From: a virus
Direction: 5' to 3' (one strand)
IMG/VR virus record: IMGVR_UViG_3300048837_000493
Location: 1 to 21,084 of that record
Length of the DNA: 21,084 nt
Made by a program: the position numbers and the translations under genes. The notes below the pieces were generated by a model. It worked only from the letters and a program-made list of their open reading frames with translations. It had not been told where the DNA came from and did not search any database. Positions 1 to 7,065 of this stretch are shown one piece after another (the first letter of the stretch is position 1; each line of letters starts with the position of its first letter).

Positions 1-1889
1 GGGCTGGGGTCGGTGTTGCTCACGTCCAGCACGGTGCGCGACGGTTTGTTGCGCCGCATCTGCGAGCCATCGGCCACGTCGTTGCGCACCACGCCCTGCA
101 CGGTGTGGTTGACGAAGAAGTTTCGCCCCACGGCCTCGGGCGCCATCTCGACGTTGTTGAGCGTGTCCGCTGCGACATCCGGATAGCGCCACCCGACGTT
201 GGCCTCGGTGTTGCCGCCGACGACAACGATGTCGGATGTGGTCGAGTCGAAGAACCAGCCGCGCGCGTTGGTCTCGCATTTCGGGGCGACGATGGTGCCG
301 CCGAGGAAGGTTTTGCCGAACAGGAACGCCGTGCCCGCGTTCTGTTGCGCCACGGGCGATTCGATGAGGAACGCGTTTGCGTCGATGGACCCGCTGTCGT
401 CGCTGATGTGGAACGCGTGCCGCCCGTTGCGCACCGCAATGGGCTTTTGTAGATAGACCCCGTTCGCGTTCGTGCCCGGGCCGCTGTCGTAGTCGCCGAT
501 CCGGAAAGCGTCTCGTCCCATGTTGGCGATGACGGGCGAGTCGAACCACGCAAACGAATTCGAGCCGATGAAAATGCCGTCCCGCGCCAGGCCATCGGGG
601 TAGTACCACACGCCATCCACGTCCGTCTGCTCGTAGATCGGGCCGAGGATGCCGCCCCCGAAAAACCGCACGCCTGGGTGCGTCACCATGCACAGCACGG
701 AGCCCACCATCGCGGTGTTGGCCTGGTACAGGTAGCTCTGCGGCAGGTTGAGATAGGCGTTTCCGGTGCCCACCCCGTTGCGGCCCGAGAACCGCCACGT
801 GGTAGGCGCAGCGACCACTACCTGTTTGTCACAATGGACCACGCCTTCGATGCCGAGCGCTTTCCCGAGCGCGCGGACCTGTTCGTTTGCCGCCATCAGC
901 CAGTCGGTGGTGCTGTAGCCGTTCGGCAGGGATGCCGGCTCGTGCGGGCCGGAACCCGTGACCGCGCCATTCCAGCGCGTGTTGTGCCCCGGGTTACCGG
1001 GGTCTGGCGCCTCGATGCGCGCGGCCGGGATGTAGACGCCTAGCTGCCGCGCCGGGATGGTCTCGCCGGGCGCGTGCAGGCGATACCAGCGGCCATCTGC
1101 GCGCTGGATCACGGTCCCGGCGTTGTCGCCCGGGGATGCGGGGACCAGGGGCTGCAGCACGTAGAAGGCGGCGCCGCCGTCGTTCGCGGTCCAGTAGCCG
1201 CGCGTCATCGCCAGCGGCTCGGCGCCGGTCTCCAGCCGCAGCGCCGCCACGGTGTCGACGACGGCCGAGCCGGCAGCGGCCAGGTCCGCCAGCGCCGCGC
1301 CCACGGTGCCGGCGTCGTAGGTCAGGCTCGGGTTGTAGGCCACGAGGCCGGCGCCGTGCGCGGACTCGGCGCCGTCAGCGAGCAATGTGGCCAGCTCCAG
1401 GCCCGAGCCGTCGACAGTCGGCACGACCGTCACCCCGCCGCCGGAATCGAACGCGGCGATCTGCAGCGCACGCACCTCGACCGGCGGGTAGACGGTGTTG
1501 ATGTTCTCGCCGACCTCGGGGATGCGCAGCACGCCCTGGGCCGTCGTCTTCCCGCCGCGGACGATCTCCTGGATCACCAGCCAGATGCGATCGAAGTCGC
1601 GGTTGAGCACGGCGGCCAGCAGATCGCCGTCGCTCTGATAGTCGGTCTCGCGGCTCAGCTCGCTGTCGCGGTACAGCACCACCGTCTGGCCGGCGGTCGG
1701 CATCGGCGTGATCGTGACGGTCCCGCCTGCCGGGTTCCCCACGCCGGACACCTCGAACGACGCCGGCGCGGCGCCGTCGACAAGCACAGCCATGTCCGCG
1801 GCGTGCAGCACCGGCCAGGCGAACGCGAACACCGCAGAAGCGCCGGACGCGGTGTAGGTCTGAAGGGGGGTGTTCTCGGAAACTGCCAT
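1..1889 (-). CDS. Tail fibre/spike, T7 gp17-like N-terminus, 3' end outside window
   Basis: Receptor-binding or depolymerase appendage of the short tail. About 629 codons are visible from ATG at 1889-1887, with GAGGG five bases upstream; the frame stays open to the left edge, so the C-terminus is missing. Residues 1 to about 140 (MAVSENTPLQTYTASG, then VLYRDSELSRETDYQSDGD, LNRDFDRIWL, LRIPEVGE) match the phage T7 tail-fibre N-terminal domain that docks on the tail. Around residue 215 a stretch with RGYWTANDGGAAFYVL resembles the entry to pectate-lyase-like beta-helix spikes, and the rest is Gly/Asn/Val-rich as expected for a right-handed beta-helix. I infer a polysaccharide-binding or -degrading spike, but no catalytic residues can be assigned. 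It follows the large terminase by 33 bases and is the last gene of the operon in view. The attachment domain is confident; the enzyme activity is not. Confidence 0.88.
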   Translation of the reverse strand, partial: MAVSENTPLQTYTASGASAVFAFAWPVLHAADMAVLVDGAAPASFEVSGVGNPAGGTVTITPMPTAGQTVVLYRDSELSRETDYQSDGDLLAAVLNRDFDRIWLVIQEIVRGGKTTAQGVLRIPEVGENINTVYPPVEVRALQIAAFDSGGGVTVVPTVDGSGLELATLLADGAESAHGAGLVAYNPSLTYDAGTVGAALADLAAAGSAVVDTVAALRLETGAEPLAMTRGYWTANDGGAAFYVLQPLVPASPGDNAGTVIQRADGRWYRLHAPGETIPARQLGVYIPAARIEAPDPGNPGHNTRWNGAVTGSGPHEPASLPNGYSTTDWLMAANEQVRALGKALGIEGVVHCDKQVVVAAPTTWRFSGRNGVGTGNAYLNLPQSYLYQANTAMVGSVLCMVTHPGVRFFGGGILGPIYEQTDVDGVWYYPDGLARDGIFIGSNSFAWFDSPVIANMGRDAFRIGDYDSGPGTNANGVYLQKPIAVRNGRHAFHISDDSGSIDANAFLIESPVAQQNAGTAFLFGKTFLGGTIVAPKCETNARGWFFDSTTSDIVVVGGNTEANVGWRYPDVAADTLNNVEMAPEAVGRNFFVNHTVQGVVRNDVADGSQMRRNKPSRTVLDVSNTDPS

Positions 1890-1922
1890 CAAGCCCTCGC
1901 GCTGGCGGCGCGCGGGGGTCTT

Positions 1923-3557
1923 TCAGGCTTCGAGAATTACTTCGCACACCCCAGCGCTTGGGCGCCAATCGTCGGCGCGTGCCCCGTTCGGAATCCCGTC
2001 CGTAGAAATGGCCCGGGTGATGCGCTCGGGCTGCTCCGTGACCGCCCCGGCCAATGCGTCGAGGTAGTCGTCGGGCTGCTCCTTGACCGCCGGGTTCCAC
2101 TCGCGCATCTGCGGGAACAGCGGCCCATCGGCCACGCTCACGTGCGCCCAGAGCTGGTCGGCCGTCGTCAGCAGCGGCTCCAGCGCTTCGAGGATGCGGC
2201 GGTTCTTGTTGAGGACGGCCGGCTCCTCCTTCACCCCCACGCCGTGCAGACCTCGCTGCTTCAGCGCCGCCTTGACGATGGCCGGCGAGAACTTGCCGAT
2301 GCCGTTGGTCTCGATGGTGATGCGCGGCAGGTTCAGCTTCTCGACCAGGTTGCACAGGCCCACCACCTGGCCGCCGGTGATGGTCTTCCCGTCCTCGGCG
2401 AACTCGGCAACGTCGCCCAGCAGCCGCTCGGTGCGGTGCGCGTAGCGTCGGCCCTGCTCGTCCTGCAGCACGACGGCCACCGCGGACACGTCGCTGGTTA
2501 GCTTGCCGGACGACGGGTCCCACCGCAGCACCGCGCCAGCGATGCGCGCATCCCCCAGCGTCATCACCGCCTTGCCGTTTGCGCGGCGCATCACCGGCTC
2601 GCAGTCGTAGAGCTGCATGCGGTCGGGGTCCAGGCGCGTGCCGGTGATCGGCTTGGAGTGCAGCTGGTACTGGCTGTCCCACTCGTTGAGCGTGCGGCAC
2701 TCGCGCCGGCGGATCAGCAGTTCCTCTGGCGTGAAGCGGTCCGGCCAGGCGATGCCGGCATAGCAGTCCAGCACCGAGCCGTCAGGCTTCGACAGCAGCA
2801 GCTGGCCGCGCTTGTAGGTGTAGTCCTTCCCGCGCTGAAGCATGCGCGCCGGTGCACCGATGCCGGCGAAGACGAACTCTGGCTCAAACGGGACCGGGTA
2901 CTCGCGGTCGGTCGATGCCTCGATCCGGTGCTCGTTGCTGAACATGCGGATGGTTAGGCAGTCCGCGCCGGCGCGCTGCTGCTCGTCGTAAAGGCTGTCA
3001 TGCGTGTGAGGCGTGCCGATGTAGAGCTTCCTGCCGCCCGGGACCAGAATGTGGGTCTGCTCCCCAAGCCGATAGCGCAGCTTCTCGCGCGCCTCCGGCG
3101 TCTGGATGTTCTTGGGCACCTCGACGTCATCGTTCTGCACCTCGTCGGCTCGCGAACTGGTGATGTTCGACAGGATGCCGGCGGCCTGCATCGACGGGTT
3201 TCGCTCGTCGTCTGCGCCTGGCACCCACCAGAACGAGACCTCGCCGCGCAACTTGGTGCCGCGGGTCCATGGGTGCCGCTCCAGCACCGCCCGGGTGTCG
3301 CGCGCCGTCTTGTGCGCCGTGCCGTCTTGGTCGCCCTGATGCAGAATCCGAAACGTCGGGTCTTGGTGATACCGCCACGCGTTGTAGATCGCCAGGAGGG
3401 TGGACTTACCGAAGCCCCGAAAGCAGCGAAGTACCGCATGGCGCCCGCGGTGCTCCAGCCATTCGCAGGCCAGCCAGTGGATGTCTGGCACCGCCCAGCC
3501 GCGCTCCACGGCCCAGACGCCGAAGAACGCGGCGAAGCTGGCGTCTCGTTCAGCCAC
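1923..3557 (-). CDS. terL: Terminase large subunit (T7 gp19/maturase B type)
   Basis: ATP-driven packaging motor with a headful or site-specific nuclease; works at the portal. Starting at GTG 3557, which overlaps the small-terminase stop (GTGGCTGA), the protein is 544 aa, close to the 586 aa of T7 gp19. Walker A is RCFRGFGKST at residues 44-53. The Walker B-like acidic pair is NDDVE near 142-146, followed by VPKN. The nuclease part has D347 (RWDPSS), E416 (IETNGIGKF) and DDYLDALAGAV at 496-506, where T7-type enzymes carry their metal ligands. An in-frame ATG exists at 3698, but it would add an Arg/Ala-rich tail that is merely the small-terminase gene read in another frame, so the GTG start is preferred. 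The codons near 1983-2002 contain a 20-bp sequence repeated near the capsid gene. Confidence 0.93.
   Translation of the reverse strand: MAERDASFAAFFGVWAVERGWAVPDIHWLACEWLEHRGRHAVLRCFRGFGKSTLLAIYNAWRYHQDPTFRILHQGDQDGTAHKTARDTRAVLERHPWTRGTKLRGEVSFWWVPGADDERNPSMQAAGILSNITSSRADEVQNDDVEVPKNIQTPEAREKLRYRLGEQTHILVPGGRKLYIGTPHTHDSLYDEQQRAGADCLTIRMFSNEHRIEASTDREYPVPFEPEFVFAGIGAPARMLQRGKDYTYKRGQLLLSKPDGSVLDCYAGIAWPDRFTPEELLIRRRECRTLNEWDSQYQLHSKPITGTRLDPDRMQLYDCEPVMRRANGKAVMTLGDARIAGAVLRWDPSSGKLTSDVSAVAVVLQDEQGRRYAHRTERLLGDVAEFAEDGKTITGGQVVGLCNLVEKLNLPRITIETNGIGKFSPAIVKAALKQRGLHGVGVKEEPAVLNKNRRILEALEPLLTTADQLWAHVSVADGPLFPQMREWNPAVKEQPDDYLDALAGAVTEQPERITRAISTDGIPNGARADDWRPSAGVCEVILEA
1983..2002 (-). repeat. 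20-bp perfect direct repeat, copy 1
   Basis: The same 20 bases as 18526-18545, in the same orientation, here inside the last 30 codons of the large terminase (DGIPNG). A hairpin with GCGCC/GGCGC arms and a seven-base loop (1978-1962) follows four bases later. The fibre gene starts about 94 bases downstream. Confidence 0.85.
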
Positions 3558-3900
3558 CCGCCTGCGTGCGTTTGACCAGCCCGGAGGACCGCGCGCGCGC
3601 CGCCTCCAGCGCCTTGGCCGCCATCTTCTCGGCCTTCTTGACCTCGGCCTCCAGGTCGGGCGGCATGTCGGGTCTGCCCGGCAGCTGCGAATCCACAACC
3701 AGCGACTCGGTGCGCTGCAACAGGGCGAACGTGGCCGCCGCGTTCTTCTTGCTCCAGTAGCGGTCGCCGCGCTCCTGCTGCGTCATGTCGGCCGGCTTCT
3801 GGCCTGCGCCGGGCCATGTGTCCGGGTCGGCCTCGAACAACACCACGTCGGCCAGCTTCTCCGAAAGCGCCTTCAGCCTCTCGATCTGATCTGCTCGCAT
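3550..3900 (-). CDS. Probable terminase small subunit
   Basis: A 116-aa, mostly helical protein immediately upstream of the large terminase and overlapping its GTG start by 8 bases, the usual place for the DNA-recognition subunit. ATG at 3900-3898 has GGGGGA about eight bases upstream, and only three bases separate it from the preceding stop. An N-terminal helix (residues 1-22) leads to a conserved-looking block, LFEADPDTWPGAG (21-33) and QERGDRYWSKKNAAATFALL (42-61), then a charged Ala/Lys/Glu C-terminal helix (81-108) that could be the oligomerisation or large-subunit contact. No classic helix-turn-helix is obvious by eye. The assignment rests mainly on position and size. Confidence 0.7.
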   Translation of the reverse strand: MRADQIERLKALSEKLADVVLFEADPDTWPGAGQKPADMTQQERGDRYWSKKNAAATFALLQRTESLVVDSQLPGRPDMPPDLEAEVKKAEKMAAKALEAARARSSGLVKRTQAGG

Positions 3901-3903
3901 CGC

Positions 3904-6414
3904 TCAATCCCCCGCCACAGCCTGCCAGTCCGGCGCCCGCATCTCTTCGAACGACGCGCCAGGCTCCCACCACCACGAACCGCCCCAGTCCTTGCGCTGC
4001 TTGTTGCGCACGCGCGAGAGGTAGCCGGGGCTCATTGCCTCCTGCATCCCGTGCAGGGCGGCATGATCCAGCGCCGCCTTCGAGTACCAGAGGTTCACCA
4101 GCGGCAAGTGTGACCGCGCGAAGCGGAGCGACTCGGCGCCGGCGTGCGTGTCCTTGCCGGCGATCAGCTCGTCCGCGTTGCCCTTTGTCAACTCGTACAG
4201 ATCAGCCGCGCTGCCAAACGTTGGGCCCAGGATGGCCCGGCCGAAACTGTCCAGCGGGGACCGGTCGTCCGTCGTGTCCGAAAGCAGCAGGTCGCCGACG
4301 AATCCCAGGCCGCCGCCCTGCGCGAAGGCGCGCGTCCAGAACTTCGGCGTGGTCATGTCGACCGGGTCTTTCCCGCTGACGACCTGCTTCGACTGGAAGG
4401 CCACTGCACCAAGCATCGTCAGGCTGGCCAGCAGCGCACCGGAGTAGGCCAGCCGATTGGCGGTCATCGGTGCGCCGTCCAACCCCTGCGGGGTGTCCAG
4501 CATGCGCCGCCAGTGCCGCGAGATCATGGCGATGGGGAACGACTTGAACTGCGCCACCGCTCGCGCGGTCTCGCCGCCCACCGAGCCGGCCTGCGCGCCG
4601 CCGCCCGTGGTGATGGCCCTGGTCGTCAGGTCAGGATTCAGCACGGCCACCTCGGACTCGTCGGAGATCATGCCGATGAACTTCGCCACCACCTCGCCGG
4701 CGCGCGGGTCGCCGGTGGCGTAGATCGCGTCCGGCGTCACGAAGTCAGCGCCACGATGCTGGATCGCCTGCGCCCGCTGGATTAGCGCCCAGTCGTCGGC
4801 CGTGAGCCCGTGCGACTCCATGCGGAAGCGGTCCCACTGCGACAACTGGTCCCAGGCCGTGCCGCGCATGCGGCCCACCGCCTGCATCATCGTCAGCTGG
4901 AACCCCCGGCGCAGCGTGTCCGTCCAGGCGTTCATGAGCGACAGCCGCATGGTCGCATTGGCGATGCGCCCGGACCAGGACTGCGCGACGTTCTCGCCGC
5001 TCCAACGGTTCAGGTCGGAGATCATCGACTCGGCGATCAGGCCGTGCGCGTTAAGGAAGTCGCGGTCGGCCTTCGTCGCCGCCCGGCCGATGTTGGCGAT
5101 GCTCTGAAAGTACGGCAGCCGGTTGTAGCCGACCGTCACGGCGTAGGTTCCCAGGTCGGTGATCGACGAGAGCACGGCGCCCTGCAGCTTTCCGAACACC
5201 TCGACATTGCGCACGTGCTGCATCACGCCAGCGACCCGTGCATGCTGCGGAGTGCCAGCGGCGCCGGAGAGCACGCGCCACTGCGCCTCGGGCCCGGCCA
5301 CGTTGTCGGCGATCCCGCCCATGAACGACTGGCGTGCGCCGTCGATGCGTTCGGCCAGGTCGAACTGCACGCGCATCGCCGACTCGGGGTTCGGGCCGTA
5401 GCGCTCCACGAGACCGATGTCCCGCGCCAGCCCGCCCAGGTGGCCGATCATCGCGTCGTACATGCTGCCGGTGCCGTACTGGCGCTGATAGTCGAGGTAC
5501 GCCTGACCGTCCTTGAAGTGGATCTCGCGCGACTCGCTGCCGCGGTTGGCCCGCGCACCTGAGCCACGGAACGCACCTGGTGCGGTCTTGTTGGCGCCGT
5601 CGCTGCTGATCGTCTCCCATGCCCCGCGCAGCACGTCGAGCACCTGCGCGTCGGTCATGCGGCTGCCGTCCTCGTTGACGTAGCGCCGCCGGTCCAGAAG
5701 TGGCAGCGTGTCCTGCGCCCAGGCGTCGCGGCCGCGGGCCAGCACGCGCAGGTCGTCGTGCGCCTGCGGCAGATAGCCGTAGTCCAGCCGTCCGACATCG
5801 CCACCGCCCGCGTTGAACCGCTGGCGCATGGCCTCGGTGACTTCGAGCCAGGCCTTCGCGCCGGCCTGCGCGAGCTTGTTGCCGGTGCCGGCATTGCCGC
5901 GGGAGAACACCTCCAAGGCCAGATCGCGCGTCATGGCGGGGTTCTGGGCGTCGAACAGAACCATCAGGGCCTTCCTGGCCGCACCGACACCGAGCCTGGA
6001 ATCAGCCGCCGCGATCAAGTCCATCAGCCGCCGCGCACCGTCGCGCTTAACGCCGTCGATGTAGGCGTTCGTCCTGGCCATGTCCTCGACCAGCGTGCGC
6101 GCGCGGCTCCAACCGGCCTGCCGGGCCCGGGCATCGGCAATGCGCTGCTCCGTCTCGGCCGCCTTGAACGCCTGCCGCTGGGCGTTGTCCACCTTGCGCT
6201 GCGCCTCGGCCTTGATGTCGGCGGCCGCCTGCTGCGCGGCCAGCAGCAGCCGCTGGTCGGCCGGGTAGGTCTGCCACTGCGGATCCGATACCGCGAGCCG
6301 GCGCATCGTGGCGGCCATGCGGGCGTCGATGTTCGCGGCCTGGGCGTTGGTCAGCGGCTGGCCACCGGCCGCCACGCGCGCGGCGTTCAGCTGCGCACTG
6401 CACTTCGGGTTCAT
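3904..6414 (-). CDS. Large internal virion/ejection-type protein (836 aa)
   Basis: The biggest gene in the window. ATG at 6414-6412, with GGGGG seven bases upstream; stops three bases before the small terminase. Residues 55-120 are a charged, Ala/Gln/Arg-rich stretch predicted to be helical or coiled coil. The middle is soluble with conserved-looking aromatic patches, and residues about 656-674 (ALLASLTMLGAVAF) are a hydrophobic helix long enough to enter a membrane. A Trp-rich tail follows (GGSWWWEPG). Large helical proteins placed just before or after the gp15-like gene in podoviruses are normally ejection proteins that help carry DNA across the cell envelope, and the position fits T7 gp16 or its BPP-1 counterpart. 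I see no lytic transglycosylase active site, so I leave the biochemical role open. Confidence 0.72.
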   Translation of the reverse strand: MNPKCSAQLNAARVAAGGQPLTNAQAANIDARMAATMRRLAVSDPQWQTYPADQRLLLAAQQAAADIKAEAQRKVDNAQRQAFKAAETEQRIADARARQAGWSRARTLVEDMARTNAYIDGVKRDGARRLMDLIAAADSRLGVGAARKALMVLFDAQNPAMTRDLALEVFSRGNAGTGNKLAQAGAKAWLEVTEAMRQRFNAGGGDVGRLDYGYLPQAHDDLRVLARGRDAWAQDTLPLLDRRRYVNEDGSRMTDAQVLDVLRGAWETISSDGANKTAPGAFRGSGARANRGSESREIHFKDGQAYLDYQRQYGTGSMYDAMIGHLGGLARDIGLVERYGPNPESAMRVQFDLAERIDGARQSFMGGIADNVAGPEAQWRVLSGAAGTPQHARVAGVMQHVRNVEVFGKLQGAVLSSITDLGTYAVTVGYNRLPYFQSIANIGRAATKADRDFLNAHGLIAESMISDLNRWSGENVAQSWSGRIANATMRLSLMNAWTDTLRRGFQLTMMQAVGRMRGTAWDQLSQWDRFRMESHGLTADDWALIQRAQAIQHRGADFVTPDAIYATGDPRAGEVVAKFIGMISDESEVAVLNPDLTTRAITTGGGAQAGSVGGETARAVAQFKSFPIAMISRHWRRMLDTPQGLDGAPMTANRLAYSGALLASLTMLGAVAFQSKQVVSGKDPVDMTTPKFWTRAFAQGGGLGFVGDLLLSDTTDDRSPLDSFGRAILGPTFGSAADLYELTKGNADELIAGKDTHAGAESLRFARSHLPLVNLWYSKAALDHAALHGMQEAMSPGYLSRVRNKQRKDWGGSWWWEPGASFEEMRAPDWQAVAGD

Positions 6415-6425
6415 ACTCGGCCCCC

Positions 6426-6638
6426 ATGAAGATCCTGCTCGCCGCCATGTTCATCGCCGGCCTGGTGCTGATCGTCCCGCTGATGGTCTGGGGCGGCACC
6501 GGCGATTGGCGCCACGCGCTGCATGCGCTGCTGTCGTACCTGAAGATCATGGGCGCCTTCGCCATCATCGGCGGCGGCTTCGGCGTGCTGATGGCGTTCG
6601 CAGAGCATGGGACGGACCTGTTCAGGCTGTTCCATTGA
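6426..6638 (+). CDS. Small two-helix membrane protein, lone plus-strand gene
   Basis: A 70-aa protein read against the late operon. It starts MKILLAAMFIAGLVLIVPLMVWGG, a hydrophobic segment at about residues 3-23; then a short linker (GTGDWRHALHA) and a second hydrophobic segment at about 37-58 (LLSYLKIMGAFAIIGGGFGVLMAF), ending in a short polar tail. Codon third positions are nearly all G or C, as in real genes here, while both the antisense and shifted frames give Gln/His/Arg-rich nonsense. No Shine-Dalgarno precedes the ATG; a weak -10-like CATACT lies at 6412-6417, which could give a leaderless message, but no -35 is convincing. The 3' end overlaps the end of the minus-strand gene at 6622 by 17 bases. 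Candidates are a superinfection-exclusion or other lysogenic-conversion protein, or a holin-like protein. The gene is well supported; the function is unknown. Confidence 0.72.
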   Translation: MKILLAAMFIAGLVLIVPLMVWGGTGDWRHALHALLSYLKIMGAFAIIGGGFGVLMAFAEHGTDLFRLFH

Positions 6639-7065
6639 GCAAGGCACATTCGGCCGCCACCTGCATCAGCGGGGCGTCGGCCGCCAGCTCGTCGGCCTCG
6701 GCCTTCACCGCGGCCAGGAAGTCGTCCAGCCGCATCGGCGCGGCCATGCCGTCGAGCTGCACCATCAGGTCGGGGAACTGGGCCCGGATCTGAGCGAGGC
6801 GCATATCGCCGGCCTGCTGTTCAGCCTGAGCGCCAGGAGTCTCCGGCGCTTCCGCTTCGTCGGCAAACAAGGGCCGACCTTCCTTGACCGCTGCGTCGAT
6901 CTCGGCTTGCGCCTCATCTGTTCTGGCCAGGGCCTCGCGTACAGCCGAGGCCGCGTCTGGTGCGCCTTCCGCGCGCCCAGCCTCGTACGCGCGCGTGATC
7001 TCCGCGATACGTGCGGCACTGAGATAAGGCGCGGCCTCTGACAGGCACTTTGCAAAGCTAGGCAT
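6622..7065 (-). CDS. Acidic hypothetical protein
   Basis: A 147-aa protein I do not recognise with certainty. ATG at 7065-7063 has GGAG six bases upstream and overlaps the preceding TAG by 8 bases, which suggests translational coupling; longer in-frame starts would run through the repeat gene. The N-terminus (MPSFAKCLSEAAPYLSAARI) and residues to about 65 are amphipathic helix. The centre is Glu/Ala/Pro-rich, and the C-terminal 50 residues (VQLDGMAAPMRLDDFLAAVK, then QVAAECALLNG) look like a compact conserved helical unit. Similar ends occur on larger polyvalent phage proteins in my recollection, so this could be a detached module that works with the 836-aa protein, but that is inference. The 207-base space before the next minus-strand gene is filled by the plus-strand membrane gene. 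Confidence 0.72.
   Translation of the reverse strand: MPSFAKCLSEAAPYLSAARIAEITRAYEAGRAEGAPDAASAVREALARTDEAQAEIDAAVKEGRPLFADEAEAPETPGAQAEQQAGDMRLAQIRAQFPDLMVQLDGMAAPMRLDDFLAAVKAEADELAADAPLMQVAAECALLNGTA

Noticed and set aside
1074-2501. Long plus-strand open frame opposite the fibre and terminase genes
   Set aside because: Composition is His/Arg/Gln/Gly-rich without motifs, and the minus strand holds clear fibre and terminase domains here; antisense frames stay open because of the high GC content.
3558-3698. Upstream ATG start for the large terminase at 3698
   Set aside because: The added residues are an Arg/Pro-rich out-of-frame reading of the small-terminase gene; the overlapping GTG at 3557 gives the normal family length.
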